Shown: positions 8,350 to 17,052, numbered from the stretch's first letter. The stretch is 64,000 nucleotides of DNA from Chloroflexota bacterium (GCA_026710655.1 JAPOQN010000008.1:113133-177132); one strand, 5' to 3'. The notes: generated by a model from the letters alone, not told the origin. Program-made: numbers and translations.

Positions 8350-8811
8350 GTGATCAACTACGACGACGTGTTTCACGTCGGCATCATCGTGCCCGAGATC
8401 GAGTCGGGCATGGAGGAGATCGCGAAGCGCTTCGGGGCGAGCTGGCCGCGGCCTCCGGGGGCGGCGAACGTGCGCGTTCGCACGAAGGCCGGTATCCAGG
8501 TGATGAAGTCGCGGTTCGCCTACACGGCCGAGGGACCGCCTTACATCGAGCTGATCCAGGCGGTGCCGGGGACGGTGTGGGAGGCGGGGGAAGGCTCGCG
8601 CATCCACCACCTGGGGGCTTTCGTGGACGACCTCGACGCAGAGATCGAACGGCTCACAGCGGAGGGCGCGGAGCTGGAGATGGCGAGCGTGGACGAAGAC
8701 GGCGCGCGCATCCTGGGCGTGACCTACATCAACAGCGACCTCGGGGTGCGGCTGGAGCTGCTGCCCTCGTCGGGACGCGAACGGATCCTGTCAGTCACGA
8801 AGCCGGAATAG
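8350..8811 (+). CDS. VOC family protein, second of tandem pair
   Basis: A 153-aa paralogue of the preceding gene, sharing FHVGIIVPEIESG, the YIELIQAVPGT segment and IHHLGAFVDDLDAEIERL. It begins at GTG 8350, two bases after the upstream stop, which implies translational coupling. All presumed metal ligands are kept in both copies, so both could be active, possibly as a heterodimer. Divergence between the copies is spread along the length, pointing to an old duplication rather than a recent one. Confidence 0.8.
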   Translation: MINYDDVFHVGIIVPEIESGMEEIAKRFGASWPRPPGAANVRVRTKAGIQVMKSRFAYTAEGPPYIELIQAVPGTVWEAGEGSRIHHLGAFVDDLDAEIERLTAEGAELEMASVDEDGARILGVTYINSDLGVRLELLPSSGRERILSVTKPE

Positions 8812-8853
8812 GGCGTCACCCGGCGTGGGAGGGTGGTAGGATCGCCCCCTCCT

Positions 8854-9000
8854 ATGCTAGAACTCTGGCTCCTCGTAGCGCTCTTCGTGGCCGGTGGCGT
8901 GGCATTGATCGTCACCCCTCTCCTTAGAGGCCGACCGCAGCAGTCCAGGCGCTACCGCCGCTGGCGTGAGTCAGGATCCGGGCCCCCCAGGGATCGCTGA
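8854..9000 (+). CDS. Small single-span membrane protein (48 aa)
   Basis: A short frame encoding an N-terminal hydrophobic helix (about residues 2-24) followed by an Arg-rich cytoplasmic tail with RRYRRWRE. This is the shape of many small bacterial membrane proteins. There is no homology I can name and no strong Shine-Dalgarno, so it is tentative. Confidence 0.35.
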   Translation: MLELWLLVALFVAGGVALIVTPLLRGRPQQSRRYRRWRESGSGPPRDR

Positions 9001-9090
9001 AGCAGCACCTGGGGAGGGGTATCTTCACCTGCCCTTGAGAGCCCAGGCACGGCGCAACAGCGCGTCGGTCACGTCGTACGGGCCGGGCGT

Positions 9091-9480
9091 CTACCGGTGG
9101 CCGATCCAGGTGGTGATACGCCAGCCTTCCTCGACCTGCGCCACGACGTAGGAGGCGTCGAAATTGACGTACTCCTCGCCGGCCTTGTTGTAACGCCCGC
9201 AGTTAACCGTGACGTAGGCGGCGGTGGGGCTGGTGAAGGTGACGTCAACGGTGTGGAGGACGCTGTGGTCGTAGTCCTCCGGGAGGCCGGCGTGGGCGGC
9301 GGCCCAGCGAGCGTCCGACTCCTCGACGGTCGAGATGAGGTTCACCCGGCCGCCGCCGATGCCGAGGGCGGGGACGTGGCAGTAGGGCCGCATCATGGTG
9401 GGGTCCTTCGCGTGAAACGAGAACCCGAAGTGGTCGCTGTATTCGCGCACCCAGGCGGCTAGTTCGGCTTCGGTGGTCAT
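9091..9480 (-). CDS. SnoaL/NTF2-like protein
   Basis: A 129-aa protein with the alpha+beta cone pattern of the NTF2-like superfamily: an N-terminal helix (ELAAWVREYSDHF), a short DPTMMRPYCHVPAL segment, and a C-terminal curved sheet ending in EEGWRITTWIGHR, typical of SnoaL-like and DUF4440 proteins. These may be small ligand-binding proteins or isomerase-like enzymes. Catalytic residues cannot be assigned. It lies 31 bp downstream of glpX on the same strand, so it could be the last gene of the HD-glpX transcript. Confidence 0.65.
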   Translation of the reverse strand: MTTEAELAAWVREYSDHFGFSFHAKDPTMMRPYCHVPALGIGGGRVNLISTVEESDARWAAAHAGLPEDYDHSVLHTVDVTFTSPTAAYVTVNCGRYNKAGEEYVNFDASYVVAQVEEGWRITTWIGHR

Positions 9481-9511
9481 GGCTGGCGCTCTCTCTCCTG
9501 CGATGGGTCCC

Positions 9512-10492
9512 TCAGATGGCGAGGAACTGCTCGACCTTGTGGGTGTGGTGCTCGGCCTCGATCGTGCGGATGGTGCGGGAGCGGCTGCGCATCACGAGGG
9601 AGTGGGTGCGGGCGCCTGAGCGCGTGACCTCGACGCCGCGAAGGAGGTAGCCGGTGGTGATTCCGGTGAGGGCGAAGAAGCAGTCGTCGCCGTTGACGAG
9701 GTCGTCGAGGGTGAGGACCTGGGTGAGGTCGAGGCCGCGCTCGGCGGCGAGGGCGCGGTCGGCGTCGTGGCGGGGCCAGAGACGGCACTGCATGTCGCCG
9801 TCGAGGGCCTTCATGGCGCAAGCGGCGGAAACGCCCTCGGGGGAGCCGCCGATGCCGAGGAGGATGTCGACACCGGTGCCGTCCATGCCGGCCATGACTG
9901 CGCCGGCAACGTCCCCGTCGGTGATGGAGATGATGCGGGCGCCGGCGGCGCGAATTTCGGAGACGATGTCGTCGTTGCGGGGGCGGTCGAGCAGGGTGAC
10001 GGTGACCTCGGTGAGGGGAATACCGCGGGCCTCGGCGACCTGCTCGAGGTTCCAGCGCACCGGGGCGGAGAGGTCGATCTTCCCCTTCGCTTCCGGTCCA
10101 ACGGCGATCTTCTCCATGTAGAAGATGTCGTGCGGGTTGTACATCGAGCCGCGGGGGGAGGCGGCAATCACGCTGACGGCGTTGGCGCGGCCGAGGGAGA
10201 GGAGGGTGGTGCCGTCGATCGGGTCGACGGCGATATCGACCTGGGGGCCGGTGCCGGTGCCGACCTGCTCACCGTTGAAGAGCATCGGCGCTTCGTCCTT
10301 CTCGCCCTCACCGATGACGACGACACCGTCGATGTCGATGGTGTTGAGCATGGTGCGCATGGCGTCGACGGCGCCGCCGTCGGCGCCGTTCTTGTCGCCC
10401 CGGCCGGTCCAGGGGACGGCGCCGAGGGCGGCCGCCTCGGTGGCGCGGGCAAGCTCCATGGAGATATTGCGATCGGGAGGGTCGAGGTTCAT
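9512..10492 (-). CDS. glpX: Class II fructose-1,6-bisphosphatase
   Basis: A 326-aa GlpX-type enzyme hydrolysing fructose-1,6-bisphosphate (in some lineages also sedoheptulose-1,7-bisphosphate) in gluconeogenesis. The lithium-sensitive phosphatase metal site is visible in GEGEKDEAPML and VDPIDGTTLLSLGRAN, and GIGGSPEGVSAACAMK is the GlpX-specific glycine-rich segment. Length is normal. Its ATG overlaps the stop of the upstream HD-domain gene by 4 nt (ATGA), so the two are translationally coupled. Confidence 0.92.
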   Translation of the reverse strand: MNLDPPDRNISMELARATEAAALGAVPWTGRGDKNGADGGAVDAMRTMLNTIDIDGVVVIGEGEKDEAPMLFNGEQVGTGTGPQVDIAVDPIDGTTLLSLGRANAVSVIAASPRGSMYNPHDIFYMEKIAVGPEAKGKIDLSAPVRWNLEQVAEARGIPLTEVTVTLLDRPRNDDIVSEIRAAGARIISITDGDVAGAVMAGMDGTGVDILLGIGGSPEGVSAACAMKALDGDMQCRLWPRHDADRALAAERGLDLTQVLTLDDLVNGDDCFFALTGITTGYLLRGVEVTRSGARTHSLVMRSRSRTIRTIEAEHHTHKVEQFLAI

Positions 10493-11046
10493 GTGTTTAC
10501 GCCTACCTGTTCGGCAACGGGCTTGAGCGCATCGGCGACGAAGAGGATGTGCTCATCGAGTTCAACACCAAAATCGGCGGCGCCGTTGCGGAGGTCGTCG
10601 CGGCTGACGCTGCGGGCGAAGGCCTTGTCCTTCATCTTCTTCTTGACGGACGAGGCCTTGAGCGTCGAGAGCGATTTGTCGGGGCGCACGAGCGTGCAGG
10701 CGATGACGAAGCCGGACATCTCGTCGGCGGCGTAGATGGCGCGGTCCATGTCCTGGGTGTAGTCGAGGCCGAGGAAGGGGGCGTGGCAGAGGATGGAATA
10801 GCGGATGTCCTCGGGCACGCCGCGCGCCTCGAGCAGTTTCGATCCTTCCTTCGGGTGAAGCTCCTCGGTGGGGTGAATCTCCCAGTCGAAGTCGTGGAGG
10901 AGGCCGACGATGCCCCACTTCTCCTCGTCCTGACCGAGCTTGCGGGCGTAGGCCTGCATGACCGCCTCGACGGCGACCCCATGCCTGCGGGTGCGCTCTT
11001 CCTGCGCGAATTCGGCGAGAATCTCCCAGGCGCGGTCGCGCTGCAT
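10489..11046 (-). CDS. HD-domain phosphohydrolase-like protein
   Basis: A 185-aa HD-superfamily protein: the first metal histidine is in RRHGVAVEAVM, and GLLHDFDWEIHP supplies the HD doublet. A later CHAPFLGL and an aspartate in YAADEMSGF complete the set. Family members hydrolyse phosphate esters or nucleotides. The start at 11046 follows a GGAGG site, and a TAGGAT box lies further upstream. Overlap with glpX suggests a linked metabolic role, but the substrate is unknown. Confidence 0.8.
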   Translation of the reverse strand: MQRDRAWEILAEFAQEERTRRHGVAVEAVMQAYARKLGQDEEKWGIVGLLHDFDWEIHPTEELHPKEGSKLLEARGVPEDIRYSILCHAPFLGLDYTQDMDRAIYAADEMSGFVIACTLVRPDKSLSTLKASSVKKKMKDKAFARSVSRDDLRNGAADFGVELDEHILFVADALKPVAEQVGVNT

Positions 11047-11106
11047 AGACGCCTCCGACGGCGGGGGCATCCTACCATCCGAGGCGCGGGACGGAGACGT
11101 TCAGTA

Positions 11107-11155
11107 TCCCAATGACTCCATTGCTTCCCATTGGGAATTCAAGGTATCATTGGGA
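11107..11155 (+). promoter_or_regulatory. Triple-site operator of AbrB/VapC module
   Basis: One inverted TCCCAATG (11107-11114) and two direct CATTGGGA copies (11129-11136, 11148-11155) lie over the promoter of the toxin-antitoxin pair. Such repeats overlapping the -10 are typical of autoregulation by the antitoxin. Confidence 0.6.
11145..11150 (+). promoter_or_regulatory. -10 box of leaderless antitoxin promoter
   Basis: TATCAT, a 5/6 match to the -10 consensus, is followed by exactly 6 nt and the GTG start at 11157, so transcription probably starts at or next to the start codon. Confidence 0.5.
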
Positions 11156-11156
11156 T

Positions 11157-11426
11157 GTGCGAGAGATCACCACGACCACCACGCAGCGAAACCAGGTGAC
11201 GATTCCCGTTGAAGTGCGGCGGCTCCTGGGCCTAAGACCGAGGGACAAGGTGGCTTTCACAATCGAAGACGATGGCACCGTGTCGCTCGCAGCGGCCTCC
11301 TTCAGTCTTGAGTCGGCATTTGGCTCCGTAAAGGCCTCTGCCCACCCAGAGGCCTTCGGGCAAATCGAGAGGGATGCGAAGGACGCCAAGGCCGAGGCGA
11401 CCGTACGCGAGATGCGGGAAGCGTGA
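11157..11426 (+). CDS. AbrB/MazE-family antitoxin
   Basis: An 89-aa protein with an N-terminal swapped-hairpin AbrB DNA-binding domain (TTTTQRNQVTIPVEVRRLLGL ... DKVAFTIEDDGTVSL is the family pattern) and a charged helical C-terminus (QIERDAKDAKAEATVREM) that would wrap the toxin. The GTG at 11157 is chosen because the -10 box and operator copies lie upstream of it; an in-frame ATG at 11112 lies inside the operator. The stop overlaps the toxin start by 3 nt (GTGA). Confidence 0.85.
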   Translation: MREITTTTTQRNQVTIPVEVRRLLGLRPRDKVAFTIEDDGTVSLAAASFSLESAFGSVKASAHPEAFGQIERDAKDAKAEATVREMREA

Positions 11427-11836
11427 GGTTTCTCGACACGAACATCATCGTCAGGTACCTGACGAGGGATGATGAGGCCAAGGCTCAATCCTGCTACCAA
11501 CTGTTCCAGAGCCTGCAGCGGGGAGAGGAGGAGTTGGTCACGTGCGAGGCAATCGTCACCGAGGTTGTATATGTGCTCGCCTCGCAACGTGCGCCGTACC
11601 GTCTCAGCCATGAGGAGATCCGGGCGCGACTCGTGCCAATCCTGACTCTCCGGGGCTTGAGGCTGCCGCAGAAAGGGGTCTACATCCGCGCGCTTGATAT
11701 CTACGCCTCATCCCCCTTTCTCGACTTTGAAGACGCCCTGGTTGTGGCCCACATGGAGCGGCAGGGCATCACGGAGATAGTGAGCTACGACAGGGATTTC
11801 GACCGGCTGGCGGGTGTCCAGCGGGCTGAACCATAG
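11423..11836 (+). CDS. vapC: VapC-like PIN-domain toxin (ribonuclease)
   Basis: A 137-aa PIN-domain protein. The acidic active-site residues are present: D5 in FLDTNIIVRYL, E47 in IVTEVVYVL, D101/D104 in FLDFEDALVVAH, and D123/D125 in SYDRDFDRL. PIN toxins cleave RNA in a Mg2+-dependent way, often tRNA or rRNA. It starts at GTG 11423, overlapping the antitoxin stop, as usual for this module. RNA target unknown. Confidence 0.88.
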   Translation: MRFLDTNIIVRYLTRDDEAKAQSCYQLFQSLQRGEEELVTCEAIVTEVVYVLASQRAPYRLSHEEIRARLVPILTLRGLRLPQKGVYIRALDIYASSPFLDFEDALVVAHMERQGITEIVSYDRDFDRLAGVQRAEP

Positions 11837-11848
11837 GCTGGCCCGGAC

Positions 11849-12682
11849 CTAGATGGGATGGGCGGTGAGGAACTGGACGCCGCGGGCGAGCACCTCGCCG
11901 GTGAAGACGGCGCCCATGCAGATGTAGAGAAGGCCGGTGGCGCTCTGCATGGAGCGGATCTGGGCGGTGCGGAGAGCGAGCACGGCGAGGACGAAGGCGA
12001 AGAGGAGGCCAACGCCGATGCGGAACCAGAAGAGCGGGTTGGCCAGCAGCCCGCCCTCGACGGGGTTGGAGGGGGTGGGCGTGATGCGCTCGGGCACGGC
12101 TGCGTTGATGGCGAGGAGGACGACCTGCAGGACGATGGCGCCGATCAGGATCCAGGCAAGCTCGCGCATGGGGCGTGCGGGCAGGGAGCCCTCAGTGAGG
12201 TACCAGTGGCCCCAGGTCATTGAGGTGGAGACGGCGCCCATCGCGAGGGTACCGGCGAGGAGCGCGAGCAGGACGCCCGGATATCCCCAGACGGGCGGCG
12301 CGAGCATTCCCGCGAGGAAGGCGACACAGATAACGCCGACGACCGATCCCCCGATGGCGACGATGCGCCCGATGGGGTCCCAGCCCATGAAGACCATGAA
12401 GGCGTAGAAGGCCGACGTTCCGGTCACGACCAGCAGGAGTGTCTTCATAGGCCCGAACCAGTCGGGGTCGATGAGGTACCCGTCGACGTCGGGGGCGAGA
12501 TTGAGGGAGACGGCCAGCCAGTAGGCGAGGCCGGCGACGATGGCGGCCGCGCCGGTCATGGTCAGGACGAAGCCGCGGGTGACGCCGCCGCGCAGGTCGG
12601 AGGCGAGCGTGACCCAGAGGCTGCCGATGGCGAGCTCGATGAGGATGATGAGCAGGGTGTAGGGGAGCGCCTCGGCGTTCAC
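11849..12682 (-). CDS. Polytopic membrane protein of unknown function
   Basis: A 277-aa hydrophobic protein with about eight predicted helices, starting at GTG 12682 (the open frame runs further but through antisense of the SDR gene). Notable segments are an N-terminal LIILIELAIGSLWVTL helix, a TWGHWYLTEGSLPARPMRELAW loop region with several aromatic and His residues, and a GLLYICMGAVFTGEVLARG helix near the end. The His/Trp-rich loop could suggest cofactor binding, but I recognise no family. Convergent with vapC, divergent from the SDR gene. Confidence 0.7.
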   Translation of the reverse strand: MNAEALPYTLLIILIELAIGSLWVTLASDLRGGVTRGFVLTMTGAAAIVAGLAYWLAVSLNLAPDVDGYLIDPDWFGPMKTLLLVVTGTSAFYAFMVFMGWDPIGRIVAIGGSVVGVICVAFLAGMLAPPVWGYPGVLLALLAGTLAMGAVSTSMTWGHWYLTEGSLPARPMRELAWILIGAIVLQVVLLAINAAVPERITPTPSNPVEGGLLANPLFWFRIGVGLLFAFVLAVLALRTAQIRSMQSATGLLYICMGAVFTGEVLARGVQFLTAHPI

Positions 12683-12767
12683 GGCAGCGAGTGTAGCAGC
12701 GCCTCCGGTTGGGGCCTGCCGGGGCCACAAGCGGCGGCCTTCGCTATCCTGCCCGGCGGAGGCGAAC

Positions 12768-14504
12768 GTGAACGAACAGGTGGTGCTGATAACGGGTGCG
12801 TCGCGTGGATTCGGTGGCGAGGCGGCGAGGCGCATCGCGGCGCGGGGCAACCACGTTGTCGCGACGATGAGGAACCCGGAGCGGGACGGGCCCGCGATCG
12901 TGGCGGGGCACGAGGACCGCGTAACCGCGGCGCAGTTGGATGTGACGGACGTGGAGGCGGTGGAACGGGTGGCGGCGGAGACGCTGGCGCGTTTCGGGCG
13001 CATCGACGTGCTCATCAACAACGCCGGATACGGGCTGTACGGACCGATCGAGGAGGTCTCGGAGGCGCAGGTGTGGCGCCAATTCGATACGAACGTGCTG
13101 GGACAGTGGCGGATGGCGAAGGCAGTGCTGCCATCGATGCGGGCGCGGGGGGCGGGGAAGATCGTGAACGTGAGCTCCCTGGCGGGGCGGGTGGCGGGAG
13201 CGTGGCTGGGGATGTACGCGGCGGCCAAGCACGGAGTGGAGGGGATGTCGGAGGCACTGCGTTTCGAGGTAGGGCACACGGGCGTGCAGGTCTGCGTGCT
13301 GGAGCCCGGCATGTACGTGAGCGACTGGCAGACGGGAAGCCTGGACGTGGCGGCGCCGCAGCTCGAGGGCCGCAGCGCCTACCAGGAGACGGTCGAGGCG
13401 GCGCTGGCGAATTTCCGGGCGCGGGCGAAGACGCGTCCGGCCTCCGGGTCGGTGGGGGTGGCCATGGCGGACATGGTGGAGCTGGAACAGCCGCTGCCCA
13501 TGCGCTGGCCCGTAGGGGAGGACAGCACGCACCTGATCGAGTCCCGCCTCAACGCGACGGAGGCGGAGTGGGAGGCGCTGCGGCGGGCGGGGACGCTGCG
13601 GACGTGGCGCCGGCCCGGGGAGCAGGGCGGCGTGGAGCGGCAGTGGGGCGGGGAGAACGTCGTGCTCATCACGGGGGCGTCGCGGGGATTCGGGGCGGCG
13701 GCGGCGCGGGAGTGCGCGGCGCGGGGCAGCCTCGTCGCGGCCACGATGCGCGACCCCGATCGGGACGGCGAGGCGGTGCGGGAGGGATTCGAGGACGGCG
13801 TCGTGACGTTCCCGCTGGACGTGACGGATGCGGCATCGATCGAGGCGGCGGTGGAGGCCGTGCGGGAACGGTTCGGGCGCATCGACGTACTGGTCAACAA
13901 CGCAGGCTACGGGCTCTACGGGCCGCTGGAGGATCTAGGCGAGGACGAGTGCCGGCGGCAGCTCGACGCGAATCTGCTTGGGCCATGGCGGCTGCAGCAG
14001 GCGGTTCTGCCGGTGATGCGCGAGCAGGGGTGGGGCAAGGTGGTGAACGTGAGCTCGCTCTCGGGGCAGGTGCCGCGAGCGCTGCGGGGCATGTATGCAG
14101 CTTCGAAGCACGCCGTCGAGGCAATGTCGGAGGCGCTGGCGGACGAAGTGGCGCCCTTCGGGGTACAGGTCACGATCCTGCAGCCGGGGCAGTACCGCAG
14201 CGACTGGCAGACGCGCGGCCTCGACGTGTGCGAGACGGTACGGGCGGGTCGGAGCGCGTACCAGCCCGGGGTTGAGCGCAAGCTGGCGGAGTTCCAGGGG
14301 GTAGCGGCGACGCGTCCGGGGTCGGACGCGGTGGGGATGGCCATCGCCGATGCGGTCCAGCTGCAGCAGCGGCTGCCTGTGCGCTGGCCCCTGGGGGAGG
14401 ACGCCCTGCGGCTCATCCCCGCCCGCCGGGCCACGCCCGACGACGTCTGGGAACGCGACCGTCGCGCCGAGGGGTGGGGGCTCACCATGGACGACATGGC
14501 GTAG
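12768..14504 (+). CDS. Fused tandem short-chain dehydrogenase/reductase (two SDR domains)
   Basis: A 578-aa protein containing two complete classical SDR domains in series (about residues 1-285 and 297-578). Both have the TGASRGFG cofactor motif, the NNAGYGLYGP motif and intact Ser-Tyr-Lys triads (NVSSLAGR with YAAAK, and NVSSLSGQ with YAASK). Classical SDRs are single domains of about 250-280 aa that oxidise or reduce alcohols/ketones with NAD(P). There is no stop or frameshift between the halves. The start is GTG 12768 with GGAGG 5 nt upstream. Confidence 0.88.
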   Translation: MNEQVVLITGASRGFGGEAARRIAARGNHVVATMRNPERDGPAIVAGHEDRVTAAQLDVTDVEAVERVAAETLARFGRIDVLINNAGYGLYGPIEEVSEAQVWRQFDTNVLGQWRMAKAVLPSMRARGAGKIVNVSSLAGRVAGAWLGMYAAAKHGVEGMSEALRFEVGHTGVQVCVLEPGMYVSDWQTGSLDVAAPQLEGRSAYQETVEAALANFRARAKTRPASGSVGVAMADMVELEQPLPMRWPVGEDSTHLIESRLNATEAEWEALRRAGTLRTWRRPGEQGGVERQWGGENVVLITGASRGFGAAAARECAARGSLVAATMRDPDRDGEAVREGFEDGVVTFPLDVTDAASIEAAVEAVRERFGRIDVLVNNAGYGLYGPLEDLGEDECRRQLDANLLGPWRLQQAVLPVMREQGWGKVVNVSSLSGQVPRALRGMYAASKHAVEAMSEALADEVAPFGVQVTILQPGQYRSDWQTRGLDVCETVRAGRSAYQPGVERKLAEFQGVAATRPGSDAVGMAIADAVQLQQRLPVRWPLGEDALRLIPARRATPDDVWERDRRAEGWGLTMDDMA

Positions 14505-14508
14505 CTGG

Positions 14509-15834
14509 CTACGGGGCGACGAGGCGGTAGATGCGCTCGTTGTGGAAGCTGATGAGGTAGAGCTCGCCGGCGGAGTCCTCGGCGAAGGAGACGACGGCGT
14601 TGGGGCCGCCTGCCCAGAGGAGCACCGGCTCGACGAAGCCGCGGGCCGCGGCCGTCTCGGCTTCAATGGCCCAGACGAGGCCGTTGCAGTAGTCGCTGTA
14701 GACGTACCAGCCACGAAGGCTGGGAATGGCGTCGCCGCGGTAGACGTAGCCGCCGGTGATCGAGCAGCCGAAGGCGTGCGTGTACTCCCACACGGGAAGG
14801 GTCAGACCGGTGCGGTCACACCCCTGGCGGGGGAAGAAGCAGCGGGAGCCCTCCATGATGTTCCAGCCGAAGTTTCCGCCCGCCTCGATGACACTGATCT
14901 CCTCGACCTCGCCCTGGCCGACGTCGCCGGCCCAGAGCAGGCCGGTCTCCCGGTCGAAGCTCATGCGCCAGGGGTTTCGCAGACCGAACGCCCAGGTCTC
15001 CGGGCGCACGCCCTCCTGGTCGACGAAGGGGTTGTCTGCGGGAATGGCGTAGGGCTGCCCGGTGGAGGCGTTGCGGACGTCGATGCGGATCATCGAGCCG
15101 AGGAAGGTGCCGAGGTTCTGGCCGTGGCCGTGGGGATCGTTGGCGGCCCCACCATCTCCGAAACCAAGGTAGAGCATCCCGTCCGGGCCGAAGAGCACCG
15201 TGCCGCCGTTGTGATTGATGTACGGCTGGCTCAGATCGAGGAGGACGAGTTCGCTCCCGTCGTCGAAGGCGAAGGTTCCGCCCTGTCCGGTCGTTTCGAA
15301 GCGGGAGAGGCGGGTGACGCGCGTGATGGTATCCATGCTGTAGTAGGCATAGACGTAGCCGGTGGTGGCGAACTCGGGGTCGAGGGCGATGGAGAGGAGG
15401 CCCTCCTCGTGGCAGCAGACCGTGCTCTCGCGCTGGTCGTGGACGGTGCTGGGTTCGTCGTAGGGACCGTCCCGGGGCACGGAGAGGATGCGCCCCTCCT
15501 GCAGGACGATGAGGAAGAGGTCGTGCTCGGGCACATCGATGAGGGCGATGGGCCGCTCCAGCTCCGGGAGGCCGGGGAAGGCGGGGACGAGGACGGCGGC
15601 GGGGGTTGGCGCCTCGGTGGCGGTCGGAGGTGGGGTGGATGGAGTTTCGGGTGGCGATGTGGGCGTAGGGGTGGGGGAGGCGGGCGGGCGGGTGGGAGTG
15701 GCGGTCGGGGTTTCGGGGGCGGCGGTCGGGGTTGACCGGGGCGGCTCGGGGGCGGAGCCGCCGCAGGCAATCAGGAGGGCGCTCGCAAGCACACCCGCGG
15801 CGAGCGGGAAGAGTCGCCGCGGGCCGGAGCTCAT
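14509..15834 (-). CDS. Lipoprotein PQQ-type sugar dehydrogenase (GSDH family)
   Basis: A 441-aa exported lipoprotein: signal peptide with lipobox LLIAC (Cys about residue 24), a Pro/Thr-rich linker (about residues 30-80), then a six-bladed beta-propeller of the glucose/sorbosone dehydrogenase family. Conserved features include EEGLLSIALDPEF, HNGGTVLFGPDGMLYLGFGDGG, GLRNPWRMSFD and DVGQGEVEEI. Soluble relatives use PQQ to oxidise aldose sugars; many homologues have unknown substrates. It overlaps the upstream aminotransferase gene by 4 nt, so the two are co-transcribed. Confidence 0.85.
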   Translation of the reverse strand: MSSGPRRLFPLAAGVLASALLIACGGSAPEPPRSTPTAAPETPTATPTRPPASPTPTPTSPPETPSTPPPTATEAPTPAAVLVPAFPGLPELERPIALIDVPEHDLFLIVLQEGRILSVPRDGPYDEPSTVHDQRESTVCCHEEGLLSIALDPEFATTGYVYAYYSMDTITRVTRLSRFETTGQGGTFAFDDGSELVLLDLSQPYINHNGGTVLFGPDGMLYLGFGDGGAANDPHGHGQNLGTFLGSMIRIDVRNASTGQPYAIPADNPFVDQEGVRPETWAFGLRNPWRMSFDRETGLLWAGDVGQGEVEEISVIEAGGNFGWNIMEGSRCFFPRQGCDRTGLTLPVWEYTHAFGCSITGGYVYRGDAIPSLRGWYVYSDYCNGLVWAIEAETAAARGFVEPVLLWAGGPNAVVSFAEDSAGELYLISFHNERIYRLVAP

Positions 15835-17006
15835 CCGTCCAGGCGCGTCGCGGCCACGTCGAGGGCCGCGCCGATGTCGGCCTGGAAGCCGTGCTCGCGC
15901 AGGAGGCGTCCCAGGGAGGCGAGGAAGAAGAGCACGTTGCCGGCCGTGGACGACTCGCCCATGAGGCCGACTCGCCAGACGCGGCCGCCAAGCTCACCGA
16001 TGCCGCCGCCAACCTCGATGCCGAAACGCTGGAGCAGGGCGCCGCGGATGTCGGTGTCCGTGATGCCCTCGGGGATCCTGACGGTGGTGAGGACGGGCAG
16101 GCGATGGTCGGCGTCGGCGTGGAGGACGAGGCCCATCGCCTCGAACCCGGCCTGGAGGGCGCGTCCGTGCCGCTCGTGGCGCTCCCAGCGGTTCTCAAGG
16201 CCTTCCTCGAGGACGAGGGCGAGGGCGCGATGGAGGGCGTAGGTCATGGAGATGGGGGAGGTGTGGTGGTAGGCGCGACGGCTGTCCCAGTAGGCCTCGA
16301 GCAGGCCGAGGTCGAGGTACCAGCTGTTGGAGGGCGCCTCGCGGGCCTGGATGGCGCTCCAGGCAGCGGGGGAGAGGGTGACGGGGGAGGCGCCGGGGGG
16401 CGCGGAGAGGCACTTCTGCGTGCCGGAGTAGGCGGCGTCGACACCCCACTCGTCGATCTCGACGGGCACGCCGCCGAGGGAGGTGACGCAGTCGAGGAGG
16501 AGGAGGGCGCCGTGAGCCTTACAGAGGGCGGAGATGCCCTCGACGGGCTGGCGGACGCCGGTGGAGGTCTCGGCGTGGACGATGGCAACGAGCTTGGCGG
16601 GACCGGCCCGCAGCTCGCGCTCGATGGCTTCCTCGGGGATGGGGGAGCCCCAGGGGGCGGTCACGATCGTGACCTCGGCGCCGGTGCGGGCGGCCATCTG
16701 GGCGATGCGGTCGCCGAAGTAGCCGCAGATGCCGATGATGGCGCGGTCACCCGGCTGGAGGAGGTTCATGACGGCCGCTTCCATGCCGCTGGTCCCCGTG
16801 CCGGGGGTGGCGAGGGTGACCTCGTTTTCGGTGCGGAAGACCTGCCGCATCATCTGCTGGCATTCGTCCATGATGCGGATGAATTCGGGGTCGAGGTGGC
16901 CGAGGAGGGGCAGGCCCATGGCGGCCAGCACGCTGGTATCGGCGCCGCTGGGGCCGGGGCCCATGAGGACGCGACGGGGCGGATCAAGGGTTGGAATCTC
17001 GCTCAT
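15831..17006 (-). CDS. Class V aminotransferase (alanine--glyoxylate / serine--pyruvate type)
   Basis: A 391-aa PLP enzyme of the alanine:glyoxylate aminotransferase branch. MGPGPSG near the N-terminus, the PGTGTSGMEAAV motif, HAETSTGV, the LLLDCVTSLGG aspartate and the PLP lysine in YSGTQKCLSAPPG are all present. It probably interconverts glyoxylate/pyruvate and glycine/serine/alanine. A TAGCAT -10 box lies 6 nt before the ATG, so the transcript is probably leaderless. Confidence 0.9.
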   Translation of the reverse strand: MSEIPTLDPPRRVLMGPGPSGADTSVLAAMGLPLLGHLDPEFIRIMDECQQMMRQVFRTENEVTLATPGTGTSGMEAAVMNLLQPGDRAIIGICGYFGDRIAQMAARTGAEVTIVTAPWGSPIPEEAIERELRAGPAKLVAIVHAETSTGVRQPVEGISALCKAHGALLLLDCVTSLGGVPVEIDEWGVDAAYSGTQKCLSAPPGASPVTLSPAAWSAIQAREAPSNSWYLDLGLLEAYWDSRRAYHHTSPISMTYALHRALALVLEEGLENRWERHERHGRALQAGFEAMGLVLHADADHRLPVLTTVRIPEGITDTDIRGALLQRFGIEVGGGIGELGGRVWRVGLMGESSTAGNVLFFLASLGRLLREHGFQADIGAALDVAATRLDG

Positions 17007-17012
17007 GGGCCA

Positions 17013-17018
17013 ATGCTA
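17013..17018 (-). promoter_or_regulatory. -10 box of leaderless aminotransferase promoter
   Basis: TAGCAT on the minus strand, then TGGCCC, then ATG 17006. Confidence 0.5.
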
Positions 17019-17052
17019 ACGGCTGACCCCGCTAGGGAACCCTGCCCGCCTT

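Noticed and set aside
9001..9090. Possible RNA gene between the small membrane ORF and the SnoaL-like gene
   Set aside because: No tRNA-like T-arm, no stable hairpin with U tail; I see nothing supportable.
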